Shown: positions 27,967-36,835 of the stretch, piece by piece
Layout: each line of letters begins with the position of its first letter
Position numbering within the stretch: the stretch's first letter is position 1
Assembly: GCF_021654655.1 (NCBI RefSeq)
Contig: NZ_AP025225.1
Coordinates: 62,001-126,000, forward strand
Reading direction: 5' to 3'
DNA from: Candidatus Hydrogenosomobacter endosymbioticus
GTDB taxonomy: Bacteria; Pseudomonadota; Alphaproteobacteria; Holosporales; GW7
Length of the DNA stretch: 64,000 nt
Program-made: the position numbers and the translations under genes
Notes under the pieces: model-generated
Told to the model about the DNA's origin: nothing
Database searches by the model: none
What the model saw: the letters and a program-made list of their open reading frames with translations, nothing else

Positions 27967-29247
27967 ATGAATGCAACTCTATTTTCGAGATGCGCGGCCA
28001 TGACTCTGCGATTATTAATGGCCGCGGCATCATCGTACTTTTTGTTCATAGAAAGTGCGCTCGCGGCGGCAGAAGGTGATTTCATTACTGTTGGAGAGAG
28101 GTATACCATTGTTCTCGGGGACCAAAGCTTGATAACAAAATCTATACTAATTCCAGCTTATCCAGTGGAACAACAGTTTAAGCTTCGAGCCCATTATAAT
28201 GTTTTAGCTAGCAGCGACTCAGCAGAGACTCCTACGTATAACGAGATCATAGACGATGAGTTAGATCGAGCGTCCAATTTAATATTCTCAAGTGTTCATA
28301 CAACATCTACAACTACTAACGGATACAAATATGAAACAAATGGTCGAATTCCAAATTTTTTTGATATAAATGTAAAGGTTTATGGAAATAGAACAGATTC
28401 TACTGGCGCTAAAGATGACAAGATAACAATTGAAACAACTTTCACAGCTCTGCGGGATTTGACTAACATAAAAATAGGACATTTTTATAATTTTGACAGC
28501 GATGATGTTAGTGGTGTGAGCAAGACGCACAGAGAGTCCGAAAATCACAATTTCATATGTTCACATAGAGGGTTTAGCTCAGCAAGTGGAGCGTCGCATT
28601 ACGGAGCGGCTGGGATCTACGTTCGGCCGTCTTCTTCGTCGCTATACAAGACGTTTGCTGGATACGAGGTATATAAGCAAGATTTCTCTGTGAGCGATAT
28701 CGATATAGGAACCGCAACAACAGATACGGGTGATTATCTATCGTGCGCTTGCATTCTCGGCCCAGACTCGGATCCAGCAACAAAAACTGCAACGTCATTT
28801 TCATTAAACTCTGGGCAAAGCGCCACGATTAGCGTGGATATGTACTCTGCGCCAGCTGGATTCGGATCTAGTGTTTCTGCGGTGGATGATGTTGGAGATC
28901 ACTTAATGGGATATACTCCTCCACCAACGCCGACCCCAACGCCAACGCCGTCATCCTATTTATCTATTAAACAAGCGATAAAGCTTTGGTTCGATATTCT
29001 GAAATCATCACATTGTCCAACAACAAGCGCAACTGCAACAAGCATATGGCGTCAGGTACACACAAGAGCCGCTAATCATAAAAAGCTTAGGATAGACGAA
29101 AACTTCTTTTTATTGAAAAACAAATTAAAACCATTGTCGCAAAATAATTTTGTGATGACAAAGTCAAAGAAAAACAAGGTTAAAAAACCTCTTGCTTTTG
29201 TTAAGAAGAAAAAATTGTTGAAAAATTTTGAGGTTGTGGAAATGTGA
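27967..29247 (+). CDS. Secreted protein with Pro-Thr linker and basic tail, unknown function
   Basis: I do not recognise this family. The 426-residue product has a long Sec signal peptide (hydrophobic core about 13-34, likely cleavage after ALA near 33). The domain at 35-315 looks beta-rich, with many Thr/Ser/Asp and a Cys cluster (CACILG near 259). A TPTPTPTP linker follows near 317-326. The C-terminal 80 residues are strongly basic, with lysine runs at the end. Linker plus basic tail is typical of a surface-anchoring or nucleic-acid/heparin-binding module, but no known anchor is visible. GAGG precedes the ATG. It is divergent from rplM. Confidence 0.75.
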   Translation: MNATLFSRCAAMTLRLLMAAASSYFLFIESALAAAEGDFITVGERYTIVLGDQSLITKSILIPAYPVEQQFKLRAHYNVLASSDSAETPTYNEIIDDELDRASNLIFSSVHTTSTTTNGYKYETNGRIPNFFDINVKVYGNRTDSTGAKDDKITIETTFTALRDLTNIKIGHFYNFDSDDVSGVSKTHRESENHNFICSHRGFSSASGASHYGAAGIYVRPSSSSLYKTFAGYEVYKQDFSVSDIDIGTATTDTGDYLSCACILGPDSDPATKTATSFSLNSGQSATISVDMYSAPAGFGSSVSAVDDVGDHLMGYTPPPTPTPTPTPSSYLSIKQAIKLWFDILKSSHCPTTSATATSIWRQVHTRAANHKKLRIDENFFLLKNKLKPLSQNNFVMTKSKKNKVKKPLAFVKKKKLLKNFEVVEM

Positions 29248-29402
29248 AAAAACGTTGGAAAACGTATCGTTAAATTCGCGAAAACATCGTTAAAAATCTT
29301 TTTTATCAATTACTTATCAAAAATATGAAAAAATTGATCTTAATTTCAAGGCATGCTATAAAATATTCCAGCCTATAAAAATATTAAAAACAGGGAGGAG
29401 GC

Positions 29403-29849
29403 ATGAAAAATTTTTGCATGGATAGCGTTATGTTGTTTGACAGGTTGCATAGACTATTTCTTGCATCGATAAAAAAAGAGCTCAGTGCGCGAAATATATC
29501 AGACATAACTCCGCTTCAAGCGATAATCTTATATTATATTAACAAAAAAACTGTAAAAATATCAGAAATTTCAAGTAATAAATTTTATCTAGGGTCAAAT
29601 GTTTCATATAACGTTCGAAAAATGCTAAATAATGGATATATTAAGGGACGATGTGCTGAAGAGGACAGGAGAGTAGTTCACGTCGCGCTCTCTCAAAAAG
29701 GAGAAAAATTCAAAAAGCAGATGGATGAAATAATGGAAAATTATGCAAGTATGTTTGAAAAAAATGGACTAGGTGGCGATATAATGAAAGACATAGCCTC
29801 GTACGCCGACACTATGGAATGGGTGTTGAGTAAGCGGGGCGTGTGGTGA
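29403..29849 (+). CDS. MarR-family winged-helix regulator, LdtR-like
   Basis: The 148-residue product has the MarR layout: N-terminal dimer helix, winged helix-turn-helix at about 45-105 with the recognition segment YLGSNVSYNVRKML, a wing with EEDRRVVHVAL, and a C-terminal dimer helix. YLGSNVSYN is characteristic of the alphaproteobacterial LdtR/VisR-type subgroup, which in Liberibacter controls an L,D-transpeptidase and stress genes; the target here is unknown. A very strong ribosome-binding site (GGAGGAGG) precedes the ATG. Confidence 0.85.
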   Translation: MKNFCMDSVMLFDRLHRLFLASIKKELSARNISDITPLQAIILYYINKKTVKISEISSNKFYLGSNVSYNVRKMLNNGYIKGRCAEEDRRVVHVALSQKGEKFKKQMDEIMENYASMFEKNGLGGDIMKDIASYADTMEWVLSKRGVW

Positions 29850-30069
29850 AGCGCTGTGTTTTGATGCTAGAGTTCAGAAAGTTGTTATTCCCAGGGCATT
29901 TTATTTGCAGAGCGCTGAGAATTAATAGGGGAAGGCGGACGTTATATGTCATAGCGTAATCATTCTTGATTGAAAAATTAGCTCAGCTGATGATAAAATG
30001 CTGTGAAGCGGAGTTTTTACAAGAGATGATAGTTTGTCGATTATGTCGTTTGCTTATTGAGAGGTTGAG

Positions 30070-31722
30070 TTGGCTGGAATAAACGCTAGTGAGTTGTGTT
30101 TGCTGCCGTTTGGCGGCTCTGGAGAGATCGGTCTAAATGCTAATTTATATTGCTATAAAGGGAGCGCTATACTGGTGGATCTGGGAGTTTCGTTTACGGA
30201 TATCGCGGGGATAGAGGTTGTAGTTCCTGATCTAGGTGCGCTGTCTTCGTTGCCAGTGAAGCTGGAGGCTATATTTCTTACACACGCTCACGAAGATCAT
30301 ATAGGTGCTGTAGCTTATGTGTGGAGGAAATTTGGCCTCTCTTGTCCAATATATGCAACTACTTTTGCGTATTATATGCTTAAAAACAAACTTTCAGAGC
30401 GTGATATTGACGCTTCGATCCATAAAGTTGCATATAAAAAAGAGGTTTCGGCTGGGGAGTTTAGTGTTACATTTTTAGGAATAACTCATTCTGCGCCTGA
30501 TTCTGCTGCGTTGGCTATAAAAACCGATCTAGGGATAGTTGTTCATACTGGTGATTGGAAAATAGATAGAAGTCCGCAGGTTGGAAATCCGACAGACGAA
30601 GAGTCTTTTAAGAAGCTGGGAGACGAGGGGGTTCTTGCCCTTGTGTGCGATTCAACGAACGCTATAGATCAGGACTGTCCGTGGGGAGAAAGCGAAGTCT
30701 GTAAAGAGCTTGAGCGGTTGGTGGGAGAGTGTGAAAACATGGTGATAGTAGCATGTTTTGCTTCTAACGTTGCCAGAATGCTTAGCTGTGTGAAAGCCGC
30801 TCAAAAAAACAATAGGAAGGTTGTACTTGCCGGAACATCGCTTAGAAGAGTTTCTCAAATAGCTCAAAAGGTTGGTTATTTAGACAAGACAGTGAAGTTT
30901 ATATCCGACCGAGAGGCTGGAAACATGAGGTCATCAGAATTTTTGGTTATTGCTACTGGCAGTCAGGGAGAGCCCCGTTCGGCGTTGGCAAACATGTCGA
31001 GAAGGGCTCATCCCAGCATTAAGATCGACAATTCTACGGTGGTTATATTTTCTTCAAGTGTAATTCCTGGAAATGAAAAGGCAGTGTTTGGCCTTCAAAA
31101 TAGATTAATAGAACTTGGAGCGAGAATAATATCAGAGCGAGACATTGCAAAGGTGCATGTTTCTGGACATCCAAGTAAGAGCGATCTGCGGGAGATGTAT
31201 TCTTGGATTAGGCCAAAAATAGCTGTTCCGATACATGGAGAAGCGGTTCATCTTCAGGAACATGCCAAGCTTGCCAAGGACTTTGGGGTTGATGACATAG
31301 TGATTCCTAAAAATGGGAGAATCTTGAAGATAGCTCCTGGCGTTCCTAGGCTTGGTGACGGGTTCCGCTCTGGTAAGCTTTTTGTCGACGGTGACCGGCT
31401 TATAAAGTCTGATGGCGACGTTATAAAGGATAGGTATAAGATGATGGAGGCCGGCGTTGTGTTCGTTACGCTTGTGGCGTCCGCTGATACCAGGAAGGTG
31501 TCGTCTGCTAGAATTTCTATGAGGGGTATATCTGAGGATATCGCAGAGCTGGAGGAGATTAACAAAAATTTGAGCGATTTATTTAAAAAGCCGTTGTTCA
31601 GGACCGTTGTTAAGGGAGGGGAAAAGGCCATGAAAGAAACTGTGCATAAAGAAATCTCGCAATTTTTTAATCAGTGTATAGGGAAAAAGCCTATGACCCA
31701 GACTCAGATAGTGATGATTTGA
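30070..31722 (+). CDS. rnj: Ribonuclease J
   Basis: Metallo-beta-lactamase/beta-CASP nuclease with 5'-exonuclease and endonuclease activity in RNA turnover and rRNA maturation. The zinc motif HAHEDHIG lies near residue 75-82, the domain has HTGDWKID near 160 and the beta-CASP part has the SGHPS motif near 370. PIHGEAVHLQEHA near 391-403 is the late histidine motif. The start is TTG with GAGAGG upstream. The 550-residue length is typical. Confidence 0.95.
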   Translation: MAGINASELCLLPFGGSGEIGLNANLYCYKGSAILVDLGVSFTDIAGIEVVVPDLGALSSLPVKLEAIFLTHAHEDHIGAVAYVWRKFGLSCPIYATTFAYYMLKNKLSERDIDASIHKVAYKKEVSAGEFSVTFLGITHSAPDSAALAIKTDLGIVVHTGDWKIDRSPQVGNPTDEESFKKLGDEGVLALVCDSTNAIDQDCPWGESEVCKELERLVGECENMVIVACFASNVARMLSCVKAAQKNNRKVVLAGTSLRRVSQIAQKVGYLDKTVKFISDREAGNMRSSEFLVIATGSQGEPRSALANMSRRAHPSIKIDNSTVVIFSSSVIPGNEKAVFGLQNRLIELGARIISERDIAKVHVSGHPSKSDLREMYSWIRPKIAVPIHGEAVHLQEHAKLAKDFGVDDIVIPKNGRILKIAPGVPRLGDGFRSGKLFVDGDRLIKSDGDVIKDRYKMMEAGVVFVTLVASADTRKVSSARISMRGISEDIAELEEINKNLSDLFKKPLFRTVVKGGEKAMKETVHKEISQFFNQCIGKKPMTQTQIVMI

Positions 31723-31988
31723 CCTTTGCTTGTTCTGTTCGAGTTTTTAGTTCTGATTTGTAGAGGGTTTGTTCTATATATTTTGGTTTGCTAGAGTTGA
31801 TGCTGTTTTTGCATTAAAACGCTCTATAGGTTCTTTTTGTTGTTTTAATAGTTCTTAATTGCATTTTTGTTTTAAATCGTTAAAAGACCTTTACAAATTT
31901 GTCGTGTCATAGTATAAGAGCAGTTGAGGAAGTTCTTGATTTAGGATTTTGTTTGTATCGAAATCTTGATAATGATGGGAGTGTTTAG
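31723..31988 (+). promoter_or_regulatory. G/T-rich intergenic region before coiled-coil repeat gene
   Basis: No gene is visible in these 266 bp. The region is G/T-rich in its first part and AT-rich near 31850-31920. GGGAG a few bases before the ATG at 31989 is the ribosome-binding site of the next gene. Confidence 0.35.
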
Positions 31989-33863
31989 ATGGGCGCTTTG
32001 AAGAAGAAGTTTGTTTTGGCTGCTATTTTGGGTGTGATGTGTTTCGATAGCTGTTCTTACGCAATGAAGAATGGCGGAAAGAAAAGCGGAAAGAAGAGCG
32101 GCAAGCAAGATGGCGGTAATTTGCAAAAGAAAGTGACAGTGGCTAGAGAATTTTATAAGAATATCGAAGGACCCGCTTTCTTGGAGGGCGGCAATCCTAT
32201 TAATGGGGATGGAAGTTTTGGGGGGCATGGGTCTAATGCCGAAGAGGAACTGTTTGATGAGCTTCCCTTTCGTAGCGGCTCTGCCGATAATATGGAATTG
32301 GTTCAGCCAGAGGCTGATCTTCATAAAGATTCCGAACAACAAATGAAAAGTCAGAATCTTAGTGGTCAGGGCGATGGACTGGTTAGTATAGGGTGGCCCG
32401 GAGAATTAAAAGGTAGAGATGAGTTGATTGATAGCGTTGGCCAGTCTAACCAGAATAAAGTCTGCAATGATCGCTTGTTTATGTCTGAAGCTATTCCGTT
32501 AAGCGCCAAGATTCATGATGTTTCGCATAAGGCTCAGTCTACCTTATTGCCATCAAGAGAGTCTTTTATCTTTCAGAAAGCAGAGGAAAATAAAAGAACG
32601 AGAGAGATAAATTTGACTTTGAAGAATCTGATAGAGACTTGCGATCAAGAGAAAGATCGTGCAAACCTTTTGGAAAAGGAGCTTGATGAAAAAAACCAGG
32701 AGATTTTGGAGTTGTATCAGAAGAATTCTAGCCTAGATCAAGAAAAAGTTGTTATAGAGCAAGAACTTGAGAGATATAAAGATATTAATAAGACTATTAT
32801 AAATGTTGCGAACGACGGGGAATGTCAGATGGAGGGTCTTAAAAAAAGTGTTTATGAAATGAGAGAAGAATTGGTTAGGAAAGGTAGAGAAGTTTTATGT
32901 CTAACCGATCTTATTCAACAGAAAGAACTCGAAAAAGCGTTGTTTAGCAAACAGATTAATGAGCAAAACCTTCATATATGCGCTCTGAATGAGAAGTTGG
33001 CTGAATTTAATATGAAAAATTATAGTGTTGATCGAAGAAAATTTACTAAAGTTGATCCTAAAAGTAATGGTATAAGGTGGAAGGGTGAGGAAATTTTGTC
33101 TGTTCAGGGACAGCTTGATACGGCATTAGTGGCGAAAGATCAGCTTGAGTCGGCATTATTGGAGAAGGATCAGCTGCTTGAGGCGGCATTAGTGGCGAAA
33201 GATCAGCTTGAGGCGGAATTGTCGGAGAAGAATCAGCAGCTTGAGTCGGCATTATTGGAGAAGGATCAGCTTGAGTCGGCATTATTGGAGAAGGATCAGC
33301 GGCTTGAGTCGGCATTATTGGAGAAGGATCAGCGGCTTGAGTCGGCATTATTGGCGAATAAGCGGCTTGAGTCAGAATCGTCGGAGAAGCAGCAGCTTGA
33401 GTCAGAATCGTCGGAGAAGCAGCAGCAGCTTGAAACGGTATTGGCGAAGGTTCAGCAGCTTGAGTCAGAATCGTCGGAGAAGCAGCAGCAGCTTGAAACG
33501 GTATTGGCGAAGGTTCAGCAGCTTGAGTCAGAATTGTCGGAGAAGCAGCAGCAGCTTGATTATAGTTTCTTAGAACTTAATAGTTATAAAGAGCGCTGTG
33601 AAAAACTTATTGCAGAGAATACCTTAAAAGAGCAGTATGTTATAACCTCTGATTTTGAATTAAATCATTTGAGAAAGGAAAAAGAAGAGTTGAAGGGTGA
33701 AATAAGTCTGCTGAAAATGATAAAAAATCTAGGCGACGATAGTCCGGAAAAAGGTGTAGAAGGTGTAGAAGGTGTAAAAATTGCTGTTAAGCGCAGGTCT
33801 TCTGATGGGGCAATAAGTAGAGAATCTAATTTTGATAGAAAATCTGATAATTTTGGCGAATGA
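31989..33863 (+). CDS. Secreted coiled-coil protein with tandem 10/11-residue repeats
   Basis: I do not recognise this family. The 624-residue product has a signal peptide ending near residue 25. Next come a Gly/Lys-rich stretch (27-45), a low-complexity region to about 200, and a long coiled coil from about 200 to 590. Within this, residues 375-525 are made of repeats of 10 or 11 residues beginning with Leu-Glu (LESALLEKDQ, LESESSEKQQQ, LETVLAKVQQ types). A 10+11 pair equals 21 residues, exactly three heptads. The C-terminus is acidic, then basic. GGAG precedes the ATG. It could be an exported structural or host-interaction protein. Confidence 0.78.
   Translation: MGALKKKFVLAAILGVMCFDSCSYAMKNGGKKSGKKSGKQDGGNLQKKVTVAREFYKNIEGPAFLEGGNPINGDGSFGGHGSNAEEELFDELPFRSGSADNMELVQPEADLHKDSEQQMKSQNLSGQGDGLVSIGWPGELKGRDELIDSVGQSNQNKVCNDRLFMSEAIPLSAKIHDVSHKAQSTLLPSRESFIFQKAEENKRTREINLTLKNLIETCDQEKDRANLLEKELDEKNQEILELYQKNSSLDQEKVVIEQELERYKDINKTIINVANDGECQMEGLKKSVYEMREELVRKGREVLCLTDLIQQKELEKALFSKQINEQNLHICALNEKLAEFNMKNYSVDRRKFTKVDPKSNGIRWKGEEILSVQGQLDTALVAKDQLESALLEKDQLLEAALVAKDQLEAELSEKNQQLESALLEKDQLESALLEKDQRLESALLEKDQRLESALLANKRLESESSEKQQLESESSEKQQQLETVLAKVQQLESESSEKQQQLETVLAKVQQLESELSEKQQQLDYSFLELNSYKERCEKLIAENTLKEQYVITSDFELNHLRKEKEELKGEISLLKMIKNLGDDSPEKGVEGVEGVKIAVKRRSSDGAISRESNFDRKSDNFGE
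33111..33560 (+). repeat. Coding tandem repeats inside the coiled-coil gene
   Basis: About 450 bp of 30- and 33-bp units. The 3' half contains a 63-bp superunit starting at 33405, 33468 and 33531, the first two nearly perfect. Unit lengths keep the reading frame, so copy number can change without truncating the protein. Confidence 0.9.
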
Positions 33864-34418
33864 GAAAGGCTTGGTTGTTGCATGAGTGGGGGGCGCGCCG
33901 GTTCCCTCCCTCTGCTGGGAGGGAGCTTCTCTCTTCTCCATTATTGGTTGACTTGTGGTCTGTGGGCTGTGCGTGTGGGCGTCTTCATTGCCAGGCCGCT
34001 ATTATTTTGTAGTTTTGAGTTGTGGGTGTGAAAAGGCAGGTGCTTGTCTTTTATTAGGTTAGTTTTCTTATAGGGCTTTTTTAAGGAAGTTTCTGCCAGC
34101 ATTTTTCTACAGTGATTTTTTAGAAATAGTAAAGTACGCGCAGGTTGAACTATAAGACAGAAGTCGACAGTGACTGCGTGTTTAATGATGGATCTTGCAT
34201 AATGCGTTACTTTTGTAGCCGATAATTTTGATTTATGCAGGCGTTTAAAAAAAACGTGTATAGAGCAGAGCTTCTAGCGCATAAATTCTAAACAATGTGG
34301 TATTTATGGATGAATTTTTGCGTTTATTCATTAAGATGCTTAAACGCAATAGATGGAGACTTTCGGATCAGTCTGAAGTTTTTGGCGCCGTGTTTTTACA
34401 ATTTTTAGAGCCGACGGC
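33864..34418. other. Gene-free stretch with G-rich element
   Basis: I see no convincing gene in these 555 bp. A 6-G run followed by CGCGCC (33888-33899) precedes a hairpin CCCTCCC and GGGAGGG (33904-33923) and the string AGCTTCTCTCTTC. A similar arrangement recurs at 34759-34820. A 47-codon frame at 34306-34449 lacks a ribosome-binding site and ends in the antisense of an RNA terminator. Confidence 0.5.
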
Positions 34419-34445
34419 AAAAAAACAGCGGGAAAAATTCCCGCT
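34419..34445 (-). terminator. Rho-independent terminator of the candidate small RNA
   Basis: Minus-strand stem AGCGGGAA and TTCCCGCT with a 3-base loop (34427-34445), then G and a run of seven Us through 34419. Strong by any usual criterion, although no protein gene ends upstream of it. Confidence 0.92.
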
Positions 34446-34563
34446 TTAAAGTTAATAGGGAGGCTTTTACGTCCAGAGGACGGGCTGCATAACAAGCAGC
34501 CAACAGCACTAATGCTGCATAAGAGACCATAAAGCTGAAATCTCTTAAGGGCAAAAAAGCCCT
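34419..34563 (-). ncRNA. Candidate structured small RNA: five abutting hairpins plus intrinsic terminator
   Basis: On the minus strand five perfect inverted repeats follow one another almost without gaps: 34548-34563 (5-bp stem, six-base loop), 34520-34547 (7 bp), 34504-34517 (5 bp), 34483-34501 (6 bp) and 34471-34481 (4 bp). After an unpaired stretch of about 25 bases comes an 8-bp terminator stem and seven Us (34445-34419). A promoter with TTGATT, an 18-base spacer and TATTAT lies just upstream, and its predicted start is the first base of the first hairpin. I do not recognise a known RNA family. A 40-codon frame from 34530 runs through the structure and terminator, so a peptide is less likely. 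Confidence 0.72.
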
Positions 34564-34569
34564 ACAAAG

Positions 34570-34599
34570 ATAATAGCAATAATCTATATCGAAAATCAA
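34570..34599 (-). promoter_or_regulatory. Sigma-70-type promoter for the candidate small RNA
   Basis: Minus-strand TTGATT (34599-34594), an 18-base spacer, then TATTAT (34575-34570). Seven bases further is 34563, the first paired base of hairpin 1. Confidence 0.6.
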
Positions 34600-35119
34600 T
34601 ATATTTTTAGCGAGAAAATGAAAAATTTTAAATTTTATATAAAAAGCAATGTCGTAGCGAATTGGGGTGAGTGATGGAAATTGAAGCAGTACCCAGAAGA
34701 AGTACCCAGTTTTTTCGGGTATACGCGGACGAGAAAGGCTATTTGCTTCCTGATTGTTGGGGGGGGGGGCGCGCGCGGGATACTATTAGTCTCCCCCAAC
34801 TACAGCTTCTCTCTTCATACCATATGTGTTACCAGATGCGCGAAGGTGGCTTGGGTTATGGCCACTAAACATATGTAACAGAAACGGACGGCGGGTGTTG
34901 GAGAGGCAATTTGTAGCGGTGGGGGGGGGTATCATTAATTTTAATTATACATACGTACATGCGATACAGTGATGTAGATGCGAATTTCTAGTTCTTTTTG
35001 CGGCAAGCTCTAGTTAACTACTTACACGTGCGGCTCGTTTTGTTGGTCTAGAGAGCGGTTTACACGCCTCAATGCTTATATTTCGTTGAAAAATACTCAC
35101 ACTTCGTCGAAAATTTTTT
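34600..35119. other. Gene-free stretch with long G homopolymers
   Basis: An 11-G run (34759-34769) followed by CGCGCGCG, and a 9-G run (34921-34929), stand out in otherwise AT-rich DNA. GTTGGGGG before and CCCCCAAC at about 34793-34800 can pair. Another hairpin, GTGGC and GCCAC, lies near 34848-34866. Two short plus-strand frames cross the G-run (34671-34868, 34681-34878) but look spurious. No gene is supported. Confidence 0.55.
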
Positions 35120-36835
35120 CTATACTGACGCGGTTGCATCTTGTTTTACAGGCGCATTTGCATTACTAGAACGCAAAGCTGAAACAGGCTTTCCAGACAT
35201 AGACTTTGCGATCGCTTTAATTTGTCGAACAGATGTGACCCTGAAGTAAAGGCTAAAAAACACGAACGAGACAACTCCAGCGCTAACCACAAAAGTCATC
35301 ATTAGAGATTTTGCAACTAGCGAAGATTCTTTGCTGACGGCAAAATCTGTAAATCCGCCAGCGACTAGCTGCCCTATAAGTAAATTAACAGCAATCAATA
35401 CAAAACCCATAGCCGCGCAACTTCCAGCCAACCTCAGAAAAAACAAACCAACGCTTCTCTTGATTGTTATCATTCCGCGCGAGTATAAAATTACCACCAA
35501 AAAAAACACGCTAGACCAAGACGAACAGCACGACGCAGCAGCAATGCCTACGCATCCAAATTTTTTCATAAGCCAAACGCCAAGCACTATGTTTACAACC
35601 AAATTAAGGCAGCTCGCATACAACGGTACTTTTGTGTTTCCCTCAGAAAAGAACCTTACATTAAATATTTTCATCAAAACATACGCAGGAGCGCCAACTC
35701 CGAATGCCGCCAAAATAGCCGCTATCTTGCTCAGGTCGTTTTGAGTAACTTTTCCATACCCAAAAAAAGCGTGAACCATGCTATACGAAGCTCCAATAAA
35801 CAAAACTGCAACCGGAAATGTAAGAAAAGACGCAAGCTTTACAACATTGTTTTGTGTTCTATTTGCCGCGTGCACATTTTTGCTTTTTGCCTGTTGAGAC
35901 AAAAGTGGAAGCAAAACAGAGCTAAGAGACATTCCTATTATACTAAGAGGCAGCTGATTAATTCTGTCTGCATAGCTGAGGCAAGAAATGCTTCCTTTTG
36001 GAAGAGACGCTGCAAGATACGCTCCTATCACAAGGTTCAGCTGAATAACCCCCACTCCAAGAGCTCCTGGACCTATGTTAAGTGCGAATTTCTTCATAAA
36101 CCCGTTCCACCTAGGAATCCTAAAGCCTATATGGTATCCGCTCCAATAGCACGCAACCAAAACCCATAAACACTGAAATACCCCAGATATAAGTATTGCA
36201 AATGAGAACAAAACACCTATATCACTTACAAGTGGCAGCAACGCAAGCACGAACGCTATAACCGTAAGATTCCCTATCATTTGTGCAGAAGCATACGCGC
36301 CAAACTTGCCAAAAGAATTCAAAATGCTGCCGAAAAATGACGACATCGATATGAAAAAAACGAACGATAAAGTTATGGTTCCGAACTTGTTGTATAATTC
36401 AAACGTCTCCGGCTGTTTTGTGGCCATATCGCTGAATATAAAGTGATTTATTGCCGAAAAGTAATACGTAATAAGCGCTACGCAAGCTATCAAACTAAGC
36501 GCGAGCACAGTCATTATTGCTCCGGCAAACTCGAACGCCTCCTTGTTTTCTTCAACAGATTTTCCTTTAATCAACTTGGTGAATATTGGCAAGAAGCTGA
36601 CATGAAACGCGCCCTCTCCAAAAATTCTCCTGAAAAACGATGGAGCTCTTATGGCGAGCATTAAGGCATCACTGACGCTATTAACCCCTATAAAATTAGC
36701 GATCAAAAGGTCTCTCATATAGCCAGTCATTCTGCACAGAACAGAAACGCCACTTACGGACAACATAGACCTGAGAAAATTTATTTTTACTTCTTTTTGT
36801 TCTGGAGAAGCTCCGAAGTTTTTCTTAAAAGACAC
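35120..36835 (-). CDS. murJ: Lipid II flippase MurJ
   Basis: Polytopic inner-membrane protein of the MOP superfamily that flips lipid II to the periplasm for peptidoglycan synthesis. The 571 residues span about 14 predicted helices. N-terminal family blocks are clear: SVLCRMTGYMRDLLIANFIG near 32-51, SDALMLAIRAPSFFRRIFGEGAF near 57-79, with the functional arginines. The C-terminus is a short Ala/Ser-rich tail. It stands alone. It works with murB, murC, asd and dapA in this window. Confidence 0.95.
   Translation of the reverse strand: MSFKKNFGASPEQKEVKINFLRSMLSVSGVSVLCRMTGYMRDLLIANFIGVNSVSDALMLAIRAPSFFRRIFGEGAFHVSFLPIFTKLIKGKSVEENKEAFEFAGAIMTVLALSLIACVALITYYFSAINHFIFSDMATKQPETFELYNKFGTITLSFVFFISMSSFFGSILNSFGKFGAYASAQMIGNLTVIAFVLALLPLVSDIGVLFSFAILISGVFQCLWVLVACYWSGYHIGFRIPRWNGFMKKFALNIGPGALGVGVIQLNLVIGAYLAASLPKGSISCLSYADRINQLPLSIIGMSLSSVLLPLLSQQAKSKNVHAANRTQNNVVKLASFLTFPVAVLFIGASYSMVHAFFGYGKVTQNDLSKIAAILAAFGVGAPAYVLMKIFNVRFFSEGNTKVPLYASCLNLVVNIVLGVWLMKKFGCVGIAAASCCSSWSSVFFLVVILYSRGMITIKRSVGLFFLRLAGSCAAMGFVLIAVNLLIGQLVAGGFTDFAVSKESSLVAKSLMMTFVVSAGVVSFVFFSLYFRVTSVRQIKAIAKSMSGKPVSALRSSNANAPVKQDATASV

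Noticed and set aside
33058-33348. Minus-strand frame with MPTQAADPSP-type repeats
   Set aside because: It is the antisense image of the coiled-coil repeats and has no ribosome-binding site.
34306-34449. 47-residue plus-strand open frame
   Set aside because: No ribosome-binding site or motif, and its end is the antisense of an RNA terminator.
34405-34599. Minus-strand peptide gene over the small RNA
   Set aside because: The frame runs through the hairpins and the terminator, has no ribosome-binding site, and its Ala/Leu content follows from the inverted repeats.
34671-34878. Two short plus-strand frames crossing the 11-G run
   Set aside because: Overlapping frames of similar length, no known motif, composition driven by the G-run; a phase-variable gene would need a clear downstream coding part.
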